A stretch of 64,000 nucleotides of DNA from an uncultured Pelagibacteraceae bacterium (GCA_902573425.1 CACGJO010000001.1:1-64000), one strand, 5' to 3'. Shown: positions 1-9,619, counted from the stretch's first letter. Program-made: numbers and translations. The notes: generated by a model not told the origin, from the sequence alone.

Positions 1-159
1 ATCGAAATTTAAGGACATTTTAAAATTTGACTTATTTATTTCAGATTTAATTATTTTATTAAACTTATCTGTCTCATGTCCAAAAAAAGTAAGGTAAGAT
101 ACTAATAATAAAATACTAAATATTAAAAATAATAAAGTAGAAAATACAGTCTTTCTCAT
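1..159 (-). CDS. N-terminus of a membrane-anchored hypothetical protein (partial)
   Basis: The open frame runs off the left edge of the window, so only 53 codons are visible; it is absent from the ORF track. It starts with ATG inside a TAATG overlap with the prfB stop codon, which implies translational coupling. The peptide begins MRKTVFSTLLFLIF and has one hydrophobic segment at about residues 5-25, like an uncleaved signal anchor. A polar, Lys/Asn-rich stretch follows. This resembles the start of AsmA/TamB-type envelope proteins, but too little is present to assign a family. The reading frame is secure; the function is not. Confidence 0.6.
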   Translation of the reverse strand, partial: MRKTVFSTLLFLIFSILLLVSYLTFFGHETDKFNKIIKSEINKSNFKMSLNFD

Positions 160-1254
160 TAACTTTTTGCCCGAAATATTGATCCCTCTATAAATTTATC
201 AATGTTTCCATTTAGCACTGAGTCTGGATTGGTGTCCTCAATGCTATATCTTAGATCTTTTACAAGTCTATACGGTTGTAAAACATACGATCTAATTTGA
301 TATCCCCATCCTATATCTGTTTTGGAATCCAGCTCTTTTTTATTTTTATCCTCTCGTTTTTGAATTTCATTTTCATATAGTCTTGCTTTTAACATTTTGT
401 AACATGTTTCTTTATTTTTATGTTGTGATCTTTCATTTTGGCACTGAACCACAATTTTTGTCGGTAAATGAGTTATTCTCACAGCACTATCAGTAGTATT
501 AACGTGTTGGCCTCCTGCACCACTAGATCTATAAGTGTCTATTCTTAAATCTTTTTCATCTATTTTAATGTCAATATCGTCATTTACACATGGATAAATC
601 CAAACACTTGCGAAACTAGTATGACGACGTGCTCCTGAGTCAAAAGGTGAAATTCTTACTAGTCTATGTACTCCAGACTCTTTTTTCATAAGCCCGTAAA
701 GATTATTTCCGGCTATCTTAAGCACACAAGACTTGATACCGGCCTCATCACCTTTGTGCTCACTTATCATGCTATACTTGAAACGTTTTTTATCAAACCA
801 CTTTAAATACATTCTGCGAAGCATTTCAGCCCAATCTTGGCTTTCTGTACCACCGGCTCCTGCATGAATTTCCAAATATATATCTAAGTTATCATCCTCT
901 CCAGAAAGAAAACATTTAATTTCAAATTCTCTTACATCATCAAGAAGTTTAAATGTTTTTTTGACACAGTCGTCTAAAATTGGAGAGTCATCTTCTTCTA
1001 ATGCTAATTTGTATAGCTCTTTTAAATTTTCAATATCTTTTACAGTAACATTATAAAAACTGTAAATGTTTTCTAAAAAATTTTTTTCTTTAATTATTTT
1101 TTTTGACTTAATATTATTTTGCCAGAAATCCTTTTTGACAATTTCCTCATTTAGGCTTGCTATTCTTTCTTTAACATTATTTCCATCAAAGATACCCCCT
1201 AATATTTGAAAGAGATTTTTCGGAAACTTTTATATTTTTTTCAAAGTCAGTCAT
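159..1254 (-). CDS. prfB: Peptide chain release factor 2, expressed by programmed +1 frameshift
   Basis: RF2 recognises UGA and UAA stop codons and triggers peptide release in the ribosome. The ORF track shows only the 238-residue 3' part because it is broken by an in-frame TGA. The true start is the ATG at 1254-1252, overlapping the mrcA stop (TAATG). Twenty-two codons are read to CTT TGA, and a +1 shift then continues as GAT GGA AAT to the stop at 159. The joined product is about 364 residues, matching the normal RF2 length. Visible motifs are the SPF tripeptide (VRISPFDSG), which reads the stop codon, and the catalytic GGQ loop (SGAGGQHVN). The TTG-initiated start in the track falls inside the protein (YLEIHAGAGG). 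Identity is near certain. Confidence 0.96.
1186..1200 (-). promoter_or_regulatory. RF2 programmed +1 frameshift site
   Basis: Read on the minus strand, the site is AGG GGG TAT CTT TGA, directly matching the classical bacterial RF2 recoding signal. AGGGGG acts as an internal Shine-Dalgarno element, and CTT is the slippery codon before a poorly terminated TGA. When RF2 is scarce the ribosome slips +1 and makes full-length RF2, giving negative autoregulation. The site lies 22 codons after the ATG, close to its place in Escherichia coli. Confidence 0.95.
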
Positions 1255-3599
1255 TAGTAGAATCGAGTAAATACATCAAATTTATCACGTTTTTTTCTTA
1301 AATTTAAATTCTTTAATGATATATCTGAAAAATTTTCCTCTTTAAAAGCTTCTATCACTGATTTTGGGTTGTCAAATCCCATCATTTTACCCGAGTCATA
1401 ATTTACAGGGAAAAAATTTATTGTTTCAGGAACTTTAAAATTTTTAATATCCTCTCTGTATAACGCAGTTTCAATGAATTTTTTAAATATCGGTAATGCT
1501 GCTTTAGATCCGGTCTCGTATTTTCCAAGTGATTTTGGATTATCATAACCAACGTACACACCTATGGTTAAATTAGATGTTGATCCAATAAACCACGCAT
1601 CAAAATTATCATTTGTTGTGCCAGTTTTTCCAGCAATAGGTAAATTCAAATTTTTAAGTTTTTTTCCAGTACCCCTTTTTACAACACCTTCAAGCATAGA
1701 GGTGATTTGGTAAGCTGTTTCTTTACTGATCACTTGATCACTTTTGTTTATAATTTCAGGTGTACTATCATCTTGAATGTTTATTTTATCGCAACTTTTG
1801 CAATTTCTTTTTTCAGAATTGAATATAGTTTTTCCTCTTCTATCTTGAATCCTGCTTATTAAAACCGGTTTTACTCTTTTTCCACCATTAATGAAAATAC
1901 AATATGCATTCGTTAAATTTAATAGAGTGGTTTCATTAGAACCAAGCGAAACAGATAAAAGTTCAGGTACATTTTCGTAAATTCCAAGATCTTTCGAAAT
2001 TTTAGAGATTTTATTAAATCCAACTGTTTGTGCAATTCTTACTGTCATTAAATTTCTAGATTTTTCTATACCTTTTCTTAATGTTGATAATCCATAAAAT
2101 TTCTTACCATAATTTTCTGGTTTCCAATTTTTTAAACCAACACCTTGTTCGCTTACAAAAGGTGCATCTAAAACAACCGAATTTGGTAAATAGCCATTTT
2201 CTAATGCAGCAGAATAAACTATTGGTTTAAAAGCTGAGCCGGGTTGCCTTTTAGCTTGTGTCGCTCTATTAAATTCACTTGAAACAAAACTATAGCCACC
2301 AACTAATGCTTTCACTTTACCGTTATGTGGATTCATCGCTACTATGCTTCCGTTAACAATTGGCAATTGTTTTAATACCCACTTATCTTCAATCTTTTTT
2401 ACAAAAATTACGTCCCCTACTCTAAAGAGCTCTTTAAAATTCTTTTTTTTGGTCCACTTTAGGTTTTTAAAAAAGATTTTTCTAATTTTATTACTTTTTA
2501 ATATTTTAATTTCTGAAACGAATTGATCAATATTTGTAACTTCTGCGATCTCCCAATTTAAAGTTTCATCAATTTCGAGTGATTGTAACTTATTTTTCCA
2601 TTCAGTATTAGTTTTTGTGTTGGTAATTGGACCTCTCCACCCATGGCGTTTATCGTAGGACTCGATGCCATATCTTAAAGCATTTAAAGCGGCAATTTGA
2701 TATTTTCCATTCAATGGAGATGTAATAGATAAGCCCTCTGAATATAATTTCTTAAAACCATAGTCGGTTTTGACTATTCTTCTAATTTCCTCAGTATAAG
2801 ATTTTGCCTCTTTTAAAAGTAAAATCTTTCTTTTGTTTAATATAACTTCTTTTTGTTCAAACTGTTTATATTCTTTATTGGTTATGTAGCCGTTTTCCAT
2901 TAAATTATTTAAAACTAAATTTCTTCGGGTCTTAGCTAATGATTTTGATTTATAAGGATTGTATTTGCTTGGTGCTTTTGGAAGTGCCGCTAAAAGTGCA
3001 GCTTCATTATAATTAAGTTCTTTAACTGATTTGTTAAAATATTCTAGACTTGCAGATGCAACTCCATATGTTCCTTGTCCTAAGTAAATTTCGTTTAAAT
3101 ATAATTCAAGAATTCTTTTTTTGGTATAAGCTTTTTCAATTCTAAACGCTAAAATCGCCTCTTTAATTTTTCTCTTAAGAGATACCTCATTAGTGAGTAA
3201 AAAGTTTTTAGCGACCTGTTGTGTTATAGTTGATGCACCCTCTAATCTTTTATTAGATAACACATTGCTTATATTACTTAAAATTGCTCTAAATACTCCT
3301 CTTGCATCTATACCGGGATGATCAAAAAAATTCTTATCTTCAGCAGACAAAAAAGAAAATATTACTTTATCGGGTATTGCTTCGTAAGGTATAAAAAGTC
3401 TTTTTTCGATAGCATATTCTGCAATAAGTTGACCATTATCGTCATATACTCTGCTTAAAACCGAAGGTTCGTAAACGGCTAATTTTTTAAAGTCAGGTAA
3501 ATCATGAGAGAAATACCAAAAAGCTGAGAAAAGCAAAAATATAGTTGTCAACAATATTAAAGTTATTGTTTTAAATATAGCGTTATAAATTTTTTTCAT
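1254..3599 (-). CDS. mrcA: Penicillin-binding protein 1A (bifunctional transglycosylase/transpeptidase)
   Basis: This enzyme polymerises glycan strands and cross-links peptidoglycan from the inner membrane. It has an N-terminal membrane anchor (residues 8-30). A GT51 transglycosylase domain follows with catalytic Glu87 in SAEDKNFFDHPG and the QQVAKNFLL motif. The transpeptidase domain carries Ser455 (GSAFKP, SxxK), SRN at about 514 and KTG at about 658. An OB-like insertion separates the two domains. The length of 781 residues is normal for class A PBPs. It sits directly upstream of prfB with a one-base stop/start overlap. The usual alphaproteobacterial neighbour, an N-acetylmuramoyl-alanine amidase between rne and mrcA, is missing here. 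Confidence 0.95.
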   Translation of the reverse strand: MKKIYNAIFKTITLILLTTIFLLFSAFWYFSHDLPDFKKLAVYEPSVLSRVYDDNGQLIAEYAIEKRLFIPYEAIPDKVIFSFLSAEDKNFFDHPGIDARGVFRAILSNISNVLSNKRLEGASTITQQVAKNFLLTNEVSLKRKIKEAILAFRIEKAYTKKRILELYLNEIYLGQGTYGVASASLEYFNKSVKELNYNEAALLAALPKAPSKYNPYKSKSLAKTRRNLVLNNLMENGYITNKEYKQFEQKEVILNKRKILLLKEAKSYTEEIRRIVKTDYGFKKLYSEGLSITSPLNGKYQIAALNALRYGIESYDKRHGWRGPITNTKTNTEWKNKLQSLEIDETLNWEIAEVTNIDQFVSEIKILKSNKIRKIFFKNLKWTKKKNFKELFRVGDVIFVKKIEDKWVLKQLPIVNGSIVAMNPHNGKVKALVGGYSFVSSEFNRATQAKRQPGSAFKPIVYSAALENGYLPNSVVLDAPFVSEQGVGLKNWKPENYGKKFYGLSTLRKGIEKSRNLMTVRIAQTVGFNKISKISKDLGIYENVPELLSVSLGSNETTLLNLTNAYCIFINGGKRVKPVLISRIQDRRGKTIFNSEKRNCKSCDKINIQDDSTPEIINKSDQVISKETAYQITSMLEGVVKRGTGKKLKNLNLPIAGKTGTTNDNFDAWFIGSTSNLTIGVYVGYDNPKSLGKYETGSKAALPIFKKFIETALYREDIKNFKVPETINFFPVNYDSGKMMGFDNPKSVIEAFKEENFSDISLKNLNLRKKRDKFDVFTRFY

Positions 3600-3772
3600 T
3601 TTTTTTCTTTAATTCTAATAAATCTCTATATTTTGGCTATCATAAGGCACCAAAATACCTATATAAATTGCATTTAATAATACTAAAAAATAATGTATAA
3701 ATATTTAAATTAAACTCTATTAATTATTATGAAAATTAACAACAAAATATCTATGAACAGGTTTTATAACAC

Positions 3773-5581
3773 ATGCAAAAGAATTTATATATTGATGCTT
3801 CGCATCCAGAAGAGACTAGGATTGTACTTAAATCAGAATCAAATATTGAAGAATACGAATCCGAAAATAAAAATAGCCTAAACTTAAAAAGCAATATTTA
3901 CTTAGGGAAAGTTGGTAGGGTTGAACCATCCCTTCAAGCAGCATTTATAGATTTTGGTAGAGAGAGACATGGATTCCTAGCTTTCAATGATATCCAATCG
4001 GACTATTACGAAATACCTACAGAAGATAAAGAAGAGTTGAAGAGGGCAGAAGAAAAAATTAGAGAAGATCTTAAAAAAAGTAATGAAAATAAAGACGAAG
4101 ATACAGTTGAAGATCCTGTACTAAATAATAATAATGATAATAATAGTGAATTAAAACCACCTGATGTTGATCAGCCAGATAAAACAAGAGAAAAATTAAA
4201 AAATAGATACGGTATAAGAAAATATAGAATTCAAGAAGTAATTAGGCCTGGTCAAGTTCTTCTTGTTCAAGTTATGAAAGAAGAAAGAGGACAAAAAGGT
4301 GCTGCTCTAACAACTTTTTTATCTTTAGCTGGTAAATACATCGTCTTAATGCCAAATACAGCAAAAGGCGGTGGAATATCTAGAAAGATTTTTAATTATG
4401 AAGATAGAAATAGAATTAGGGAAATATTGAAAAATATTGATATACCAACAAATATGGGACTTATAGTTAGAACTGCCGGAGCAAGAAAAACCAAAAACGA
4501 AATAGACAATGATCTTCAAAATACAATTGGCCTTTGGGAAAATATTAAGGATAAAGCAATTAATTCAACCGCACCATTATTAATTCATGAAGAAGGAGAT
4601 GTAATTAAGAGAGCATTAAGAGATATATATGACAATGATACCAAATATATACATGTGGAGGGCAATGAGGGTTATCAAAAAGCAAAATCTTTTATGAAAG
4701 AATTTATGCCAAGAAATTCAAAATTTGTAAAAAAATATAGAGGTAAAGTACCTTTATTTCATAGCGCTGGGATTGAAAAAGATTTAAATAAAATTTTTGA
4801 GCCCTTGGTAAAATTAAAGTCTGGTGGGTATTTGGTTATAAATCCTACAGAAGCATTGGTTGCTATTGATGTGAACTCTGGGCAATCAACAAAACAAATC
4901 AACATAGAAAAGACAGCATTAAATACGAATCTTGAGGCAGCAGATGAAATTTCTAGACAAATTAAAATTAGAGATTTGTCAGGTTTAATTGTGATTGATT
5001 TTATAGATATGATGAACTTTCATAATAAGAGGCTTGTTGAAAGAAAAATGAAAGATAAGCTAAAATTGGATAGAGCTAGAATTCAGGTTGGAAGAATAAG
5101 TAATTTTGGACTATTAGAGATGACGCGTCAAAGATTGAAGGAAAGCAGCATAAAGTGGGAGACAAACTTATCTATGGAGTCATTCTCACAAAAAATTATT
5201 AAAAAAATTGAATTGCTTGCTTTTTCAAACAAAACAAAAACAATAACTGCCTTTGTGCCTGATAAAATTAATAACTATTTGAGTTCTTTTTTTAAAAATG
5301 AAATTTCTTTTTTTGAAAAAACATACAAGTTTAAAATAAATATTGTTACAGATAATAGTCTTATTATTCCAGAATACAAAATACACTTATTTAATAAGAA
5401 TAAAAAACTAATAAATAAAGTTGAAAGTGTAAAAAATATTGAAAAGAAATTATCTAATAATGTTATCAAAATACCAAAAACAAATAAATTTGAGTCTAAT
5501 GATTTAAAAAATAACAAAAAAAATAATAAGACTTTAGGCAAGACACTTTGGGTAAGAAGAAAAAAAATTAAATCAAATTAG
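3773..5581 (+). CDS. rne: Ribonuclease E/G family endoribonuclease, cysteine-free and C-terminally short
   Basis: A single-strand-specific endoribonuclease for mRNA decay and rRNA/tRNA processing. The N-terminus ([13 protein letters not shown]) and the split S1 domain ([18 protein letters not shown]) are typical of alphaproteobacterial RNase E. The S1 domain is interrupted by an acidic Asn/Glu-rich insert at about residues 84-140. Catalytic Mg-binding aspartates are present at Asp366 (AIDVNSG) and Asp409 (IVIDFIDM). After MTRQRL the expected CPxCxG Zn-link is absent, and I find no cysteine in the whole 602-residue protein. The C-terminus is a short basic Lys/Asn tail instead of a long degradosome scaffold. 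Its last 9 bases overlap the convergent thiG. Family identity is firm; the quaternary structure is an open question. Confidence 0.92.
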   Translation: MQKNLYIDASHPEETRIVLKSESNIEEYESENKNSLNLKSNIYLGKVGRVEPSLQAAFIDFGRERHGFLAFNDIQSDYYEIPTEDKEELKRAEEKIREDLKKSNENKDEDTVEDPVLNNNNDNNSELKPPDVDQPDKTREKLKNRYGIRKYRIQEVIRPGQVLLVQVMKEERGQKGAALTTFLSLAGKYIVLMPNTAKGGGISRKIFNYEDRNRIREILKNIDIPTNMGLIVRTAGARKTKNEIDNDLQNTIGLWENIKDKAINSTAPLLIHEEGDVIKRALRDIYDNDTKYIHVEGNEGYQKAKSFMKEFMPRNSKFVKKYRGKVPLFHSAGIEKDLNKIFEPLVKLKSGGYLVINPTEALVAIDVNSGQSTKQINIEKTALNTNLEAADEISRQIKIRDLSGLIVIDFIDMMNFHNKRLVERKMKDKLKLDRARIQVGRISNFGLLEMTRQRLKESSIKWETNLSMESFSQKIIKKIELLAFSNKTKTITAFVPDKINNYLSSFFKNEISFFEKTYKFKINIVTDNSLIIPEYKIHLFNKNKKLINKVESVKNIEKKLSNNVIKIPKTNKFESNDLKNNKKNNKTLGKTLWVRRKKIKSN

Positions 5582-6346
5582 TCCTTCTAACGGACTACTT
5601 GCCGAACCATATTTTTGAGCTTTTATTCTTCCGGATAAAAAAGATTTTCTACCAGCTATGACTGCGTATTTCATTGATTCTGCCATAACAATTGGATTTT
5701 TTGCTTTAGCAATTGCTGTATTAATCAATACACCATCACATCCAAGTTCCATTGCGATTGCGGCATCAGATGCTGTTCCTATCCCTGCATCAACAATAAC
5801 CGGAACCTTTGAATTATTTATTATAATAGATAAATTTAATTTATTTCTTATGCCCCTACCTGATCCAATTGGTGAAGCAAGCGGCATAATCGCTGAAGCA
5901 CCAAGATCTTCTAATTGTTTTGCAATTATAGGATCGTCGGAACAATAAACCATTACTTTAAAACCTTCCTTGACTAATATTTTAGTAGATTTTAAAGTTT
6001 CAATCATATTTGGATAAAGCGTTGTTTTATCTCCTAATACTTCCAATTTAACAAGTTTCCAGCCGCCCATTTCTCTAGCAAGTCTTAGAGTTCTCAATGC
6101 ATCTTCGGAATTAAAACATCCGGCTGTATTTGGAAGATAAATAATTTTCTTTGGATTTAAATAATCCATTAATACTGGTTTGTTTTTATCTAAAATATTT
6201 ACTCTTCTTACAGCAACTGTCACCATGCTTGCGCCAGACGCTCGAACTGCTTCTGCTGTTTCTTTGAAATTTTTATATTTACCAGTTCCAACAATTAAAC
6301 GTGAGTTTAATTTAATATTATCTATTTTTAAAATATCTTTTTTCAT
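5573..6346 (-). CDS. thiG: Thiazole synthase ThiG
   Basis: ThiG condenses 1-deoxyxylulose 5-phosphate, dehydroglycine and ThiS-thiocarboxylate into the thiazole phosphate of thiamine. The sequence shows the typical N-terminus ([12 protein letters not shown]) and the barrel strands [22 protein letters not shown] and [15 protein letters not shown], with normal length (257 residues). It directly follows thiS without a gap, as expected for partners that form a complex. Its 3' end overlaps rne by 9 bases in convergent orientation. No thiC, thiE, thiO or TPP riboswitch is visible in this window. Known SAR11 strains lack thiC and import the pyrimidine precursor, which fits retention of the thiazole branch. 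Confidence 0.96.
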   Translation of the reverse strand: MKKDILKIDNIKLNSRLIVGTGKYKNFKETAEAVRASGASMVTVAVRRVNILDKNKPVLMDYLNPKKIIYLPNTAGCFNSEDALRTLRLAREMGGWKLVKLEVLGDKTTLYPNMIETLKSTKILVKEGFKVMVYCSDDPIIAKQLEDLGASAIMPLASPIGSGRGIRNKLNLSIIINNSKVPVIVDAGIGTASDAAIAMELGCDGVLINTAIAKAKNPIVMAESMKYAVIAGRKSFLSGRIKAQKYGSASSPLEGLI

Positions 6347-6550
6347 CTACCCGCCACCGATAAATTGCACAATTTCAATATTATCTTTATCTTTAATTTT
6401 TTTTGTAGAATAAAATTTTTTTGGCAAAATAACCCCATTTAGTTCTATAGCTATCTTATTTTCCTTGAGTTTAAATTTTTTGATTAGGTCTTTAATGCAA
6501 GAATTGCTGTTTATTTTAATTGATTTTCCATTTAATTGAATTTTTGCCAT
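6347..6550 (-). CDS. thiS: Sulfur carrier protein ThiS
   Basis: A 67-residue ubiquitin-like protein whose C-terminal glycine is adenylated and converted to a thiocarboxylate, donating sulfur for thiazole formation. The diagnostic C-terminus QFIGGG is present, and the body (IQLNGKSIKI, then IAIELNGVILPK) fits the beta-grasp fold. It is immediately upstream of thiG on the same strand, so the pair is probably co-transcribed. The divergent aroQ starts 33 bases away. Confidence 0.93.
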   Translation of the reverse strand: MAKIQLNGKSIKINSNSCIKDLIKKFKLKENKIAIELNGVILPKKFYSTKKIKDKDNIEIVQFIGGG

Positions 6551-6583
6551 AATTGAGATATTTTTAATTTTTATTATATCAAA

Positions 6584-7024
6584 ATGAGTGAAAAAATCCT
6601 TGTTATAAATGGTCCAAATTTAAACCTTCTAGGAACTAGAGAAAAAGACAAATATGGAAGTGTTTCTTTACAAGATATACAAAAAAAATGTGAGGCTCAT
6701 TCAGTTAAAATTGGATTAAAAATAGACTTTAAACAATCCAATGTTGAAGGAGAAATAGTAAATTTTATTCAAGAAGCTAAAAAAAAATATCAAGGTATAA
6801 TTATTAATGCTGGAGGTTATACACATACGTCGGTAGCTATTTTAGACGCTTTGTTGGCAGTAAAAAAACCTACAATCGAGTTACATATAACAAATATTTA
6901 CAAAAGAGAGGAATTCAGGCATAAATCATTGATTAGTAAAGCTGCGGATGGATTAATATGTGGTTTAGGTATCGAAGGTTATATAATGGCACTTAATGGT
7001 ATAAAAAATTTATTAAAAAAATGA
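6584..7024 (+). CDS. aroQ: Type II 3-dehydroquinate dehydratase
   Basis: Catalyses trans-dehydration of 3-dehydroquinate to 3-dehydroshikimate, the third shikimate-pathway step, in the cytoplasm. Recognised by NGPNLNLLGTREKDKYG (flexible lid with the active-site Arg and Tyr), NAGGYTHTSVAILDAL and ELHITNIYKREEFRHKS with the catalytic His. The length of 146 residues is standard for the dodecameric type II enzyme. Its stop overlaps the accB start by four bases (ATGA), and the aroQ-accB-accC order is common in Alphaproteobacteria. It is therefore likely co-expressed with fatty acid synthesis genes. Confidence 0.96.
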   Translation: MSEKILVINGPNLNLLGTREKDKYGSVSLQDIQKKCEAHSVKIGLKIDFKQSNVEGEIVNFIQEAKKKYQGIIINAGGYTHTSVAILDALLAVKKPTIELHITNIYKREEFRHKSLISKAADGLICGLGIEGYIMALNGIKNLLKK

Positions 7025-7431
7025 AAATCGACAAAAAATTAATTGAGGAACTTAAAAATTATCTTGATGAGTTTGGATTGACAGAAATTGAGTATCAGGA
7101 TGGTAATAAAAAAATTAAAGTAGGAAAAAACTTAGTTTCAAACACTAATATAACAGCTCATAAACCTGGTTTAACAAAAGCAAAAGAGGAAGAAAGTGGG
7201 ACAAAAGTAAGTTCACCAATAATAGGTACTGCTTATTTAGCTCCTGAACCAGGAGGAAAGAAATTTGTTGAGGTGGGACAAAAAATTAAAAAAGGGCAAA
7301 CAGTGATGATAGTCGAAGCTATGAAAACTATGAACCATGTTCCATCAACAGCTGACGGTGAGATTAAAAAAATCCTAGTCCAGGATGGTCAAGCAGTTGA
7401 ATTTGGACAAACTTTGGTTCTTTTAAAATAA
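7021..7431 (+). CDS. accB: Biotin carboxyl carrier protein of acetyl-CoA carboxylase
   Basis: Carries biotin between the carboxylase (AccC) and transferase (AccAD) halves of acetyl-CoA carboxylase, which makes malonyl-CoA. The N-terminal part is an amphipathic, Lys-rich helix followed by a short linker. The C-terminal biotinyl domain has VEAMKTMNHV, where the Lys is the biotinylated residue; the more usual form is AMKLMN or AMKMMN. VSSPIIGTAYLAPEPG marks the start of the domain. At 136 residues it is slightly shorter than average because the linker is short. It lies between aroQ (4-base overlap) and accC (3-base gap). Confidence 0.96.
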   Translation: MKIDKKLIEELKNYLDEFGLTEIEYQDGNKKIKVGKNLVSNTNITAHKPGLTKAKEEESGTKVSSPIIGTAYLAPEPGGKKFVEVGQKIKKGQTVMIVEAMKTMNHVPSTADGEIKKILVQDGQAVEFGQTLVLLK

Positions 7432-7434
7432 TAA

Positions 7435-8772
7435 ATGTTCAAGAAAGTCTTAATCGCAAATAGAGGTGAGATCGCCGTAAGAGTGATAAGAGCATGCAAA
7501 GAATGGGGAATAGGAACTGTTGCGGTTCATTCAGATGTTGACTCTGACTCAATGCATGTTCGTTTAGCAGATGAAAGTGTTTGTATAGGTTCTCATGAAC
7601 CGAGAAATAGCTATCTAAATATTCCCGCAATAATGTCGGCTGTTGATGTTACTGGGGCCCAAGCTATTCATCCAGGTTATGGTTTTTTATCCGAAAATTA
7701 TAAATTTGCTGAGATAGTTCAAAAGCACGGAGTAAAATTTATTGGTCCAGGTTCTGATATTATAAAAAAGATGGGTGATAAAATTGAAGCAAAAAAAATA
7801 GCTAAACAAAATGGTTTGCCGGTCATTGAAGGTTCTGATGGAGGTGTTAAAAATTCAAAAGATGCGAAAGTAATTTGTAAAAAAATAGGTTACCCAGTAT
7901 TAATAAAAGCCTCAGGTGGAGGTGGAGGAAAAGGAATGAAAATTGTAGAAGATGAGAGTAAATTGGATGAATTATTCTCCTTAGCTCGATTGGAAGCAAA
8001 AAAATATTTTGGAAATGATGAGGTATATATTGAAAAATATTTTAAAAACCCAAGACATATTGAGGTTCAGGTTTTGTCAGGAAAAAATAGAACAGTCCAT
8101 TTAAATGAGAGAGATTGTTCGGTTCAAAGAAAACATCAAAAACTAATTGAGGAAACACCTAGTCCGGTATTAAATGAAAAAACGAGATCAGATTTATTAA
8201 ATAAAACAGTGAAGATGGTGGAAGCAATAGGATATGAAGGTGCTGGTACAGTTGAATATATTTATGAAAACGGGAAATTTTATTTCCTTGAAATGAATAC
8301 AAGAATTCAAGTTGAACATCCTGTTACTGAAGTTCAAACAGGTATAGATATCGTGAAAGAACAAATATGGATTGCGCATTCAGGAGACACAGCTCTTAAA
8401 CAAGATGATGTAAGCGCTAGAGGTCACACTATAGAATGTAGGATAAACGCAGAAGATCCTTCAAAAGATTTCCAACCAAGCCCAGGTATAATTTCTATTT
8501 GTCATCAACCGTCTGGTTTTAGAACAAGAGTTGACGGTTCAATTTTTCAGGGATGTAAAATTACACCCTATTACGATAGTTTAATTTGTAAATTAATTTG
8601 CAAAGGCAGGAATAGGACAGAGGCCATACAAAGAACAATGAGATCTCTGAATGAATTTGTTGTTGACGGTATAACAACCACGATAGACCTTCATAAAAAA
8701 ATACTCTCACACGAAAAGTTCATTAGTTCAGATTTTGATACAAATTGGTTAAGCAAAGAGAAATTTTACTAA
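7435..8772 (+). CDS. accC: Biotin carboxylase subunit of acetyl-CoA carboxylase
   Basis: ATP-grasp enzyme that carboxylates biotin on AccB using bicarbonate. It shows the N-terminal FKKVLIANRGEIAVRVIRA motif, the glycine-rich ATP loop KASGGGGGKGMKIV, the RDCSVQRKHQKLIEE segment and EMNTRIQVEHPVTE with metal-binding residues. The length of 445 residues matches the family. It is the last large gene of the aroQ-accBC operon. A tiny basic ORF and a membrane protein gene follow on the same strand without an obvious terminator. Confidence 0.97.
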   Translation: MFKKVLIANRGEIAVRVIRACKEWGIGTVAVHSDVDSDSMHVRLADESVCIGSHEPRNSYLNIPAIMSAVDVTGAQAIHPGYGFLSENYKFAEIVQKHGVKFIGPGSDIIKKMGDKIEAKKIAKQNGLPVIEGSDGGVKNSKDAKVICKKIGYPVLIKASGGGGGKGMKIVEDESKLDELFSLARLEAKKYFGNDEVYIEKYFKNPRHIEVQVLSGKNRTVHLNERDCSVQRKHQKLIEETPSPVLNEKTRSDLLNKTVKMVEAIGYEGAGTVEYIYENGKFYFLEMNTRIQVEHPVTEVQTGIDIVKEQIWIAHSGDTALKQDDVSARGHTIECRINAEDPSKDFQPSPGIISICHQPSGFRTRVDGSIFQGCKITPYYDSLICKLICKGRNRTEAIQRTMRSLNEFVVDGITTTIDLHKKILSHEKFISSDFDTNWLSKEKFY

Positions 8773-8822
8773 AATTATTTAAATTGAAAAAAAACTTTTT
8801 AAATGATAATAAAAAGTAAATT

Positions 8823-8906
8823 ATGGGTTATCCAAAAAAACATAGAGGAAGACGAAAAATCGGCTCAAAAAAAAGAAGAGCAAGAAAAAGAAATAAACGA
8901 AAGTAG
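8823..8906 (+). CDS. Putative 27-residue Arg/Lys-rich peptide
   Basis: A short ATG-to-TAG frame, below the ORF-track cutoff, encodes MGYPKKHRGRRKIGSKKRR and ends ARKRNKRK. More than half of the residues are Lys or Arg, and there are no acidic residues. It lies 50 bases after accC and 11 bases before the next gene, on the same strand, in an otherwise compact region. Composition and size resemble very small ribosome-associated proteins such as bTHX or the bS22/AURKAIP1-like peptides, but I cannot align it to them. No good Shine-Dalgarno is seen. It may be a real RNA-binding peptide; chance in an A-rich region is the alternative. Confidence 0.5.
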   Translation: MGYPKKHRGRRKIGSKKRRARKRNKRK

Positions 8907-8917
8907 TCTCGAATTAA

Positions 8918-9619
8918 ATGGAATATAGAACTCAAATTAAAAAGTTGAGTTTATGGATATTTATAATTCCATTTATTGCAATTAATCTTTGTTTATTCAT
9001 TTCAGTAAATTATGAAATTTTTGACAATACTTTTTTAACCGTTGATCAAATCGGTAGGTCCGGTCCTACATTTCCATATTTTGATGGAGGGGTATCGATA
9101 AGTAGAACAGCAAGAACATATCCAACATTTTTAATTTTTAAACCTTCAATGTTTTTAGCATCTGCTCTGCTAATTATGTACTGGATAAAAACAAATAATC
9201 TGATTAATTCATATCAAAATACCGAAAATGTAAATAATAGATTTAAAACATTCGGCATTCTTTCAGCAATTTTTTTAATAATTCATTCAATATTACTGGG
9301 GGTTAAATTTGATTATGATTTGTATAAATTTTTTAGAAGATTCGTGTTATTAGGTTTTATTATTTTTGAAATAGTTGCACAGTCACTTTTGGTAATTAAA
9401 TTTTATAAATTAAAGTCTATGATCATAAAAGATATCAATAATTATGTTTTAACTTTAAAAATTATATTAGTTTCAATTTTAGTTGTTGTAGCAATATTCA
9501 GCTTGCCAATAGTTGTAACAAGTGGGAATGTTCATTTCAAACATGCTTTAGAATGGAATTATTTTGTAGGAGTGATTCTATTTTATTTATTAACTTTTCT
9601 GTTTTGGAAAAAAAATTAA
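8918..9619 (+). CDS. Six-helix membrane protein, possibly Frag1/DRAM/Sfk1-like
   Basis: A 233-residue integral membrane protein with about six hydrophobic segments (roughly 11-31, 75-92, 112-130, 141-160, 177-200, 212-230). A first large non-cytoplasmic loop contains DQIGRSGPTFPYFDGGVS, and a conserved-looking HALEWNYFVG lies in the last helical hairpin. This layout and the His-Glu-Trp region recall the Frag1/DRAM/Sfk1 superfamily, but the assignment is weak and no biochemical role should be inferred. It follows accC and the basic peptide. Its last bases lie opposite the 3' end of the minus-strand structured RNA. Confidence 0.75.
   Translation: MEYRTQIKKLSLWIFIIPFIAINLCLFISVNYEIFDNTFLTVDQIGRSGPTFPYFDGGVSISRTARTYPTFLIFKPSMFLASALLIMYWIKTNNLINSYQNTENVNNRFKTFGILSAIFLIIHSILLGVKFDYDLYKFFRRFVLLGFIIFEIVAQSLLVIKFYKLKSMIIKDINNYVLTLKIILVSILVVVAIFSLPIVVTSGNVHFKHALEWNYFVGVILFYLLTFLFWKKN

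Noticed and set aside
159-875. prfB as an N-terminally truncated or broken gene, as drawn in the ORF track
   Set aside because: The upstream half is present in another frame and joins at a standard RF2 +1 frameshift signal, giving normal length.
5275-5541. 88-residue minus-strand ORF opposite the rne 3' end
   Set aside because: Phe/Leu-rich string arises from the Lys/Asn-rich RNase E tail read in reverse; it overlaps completely.
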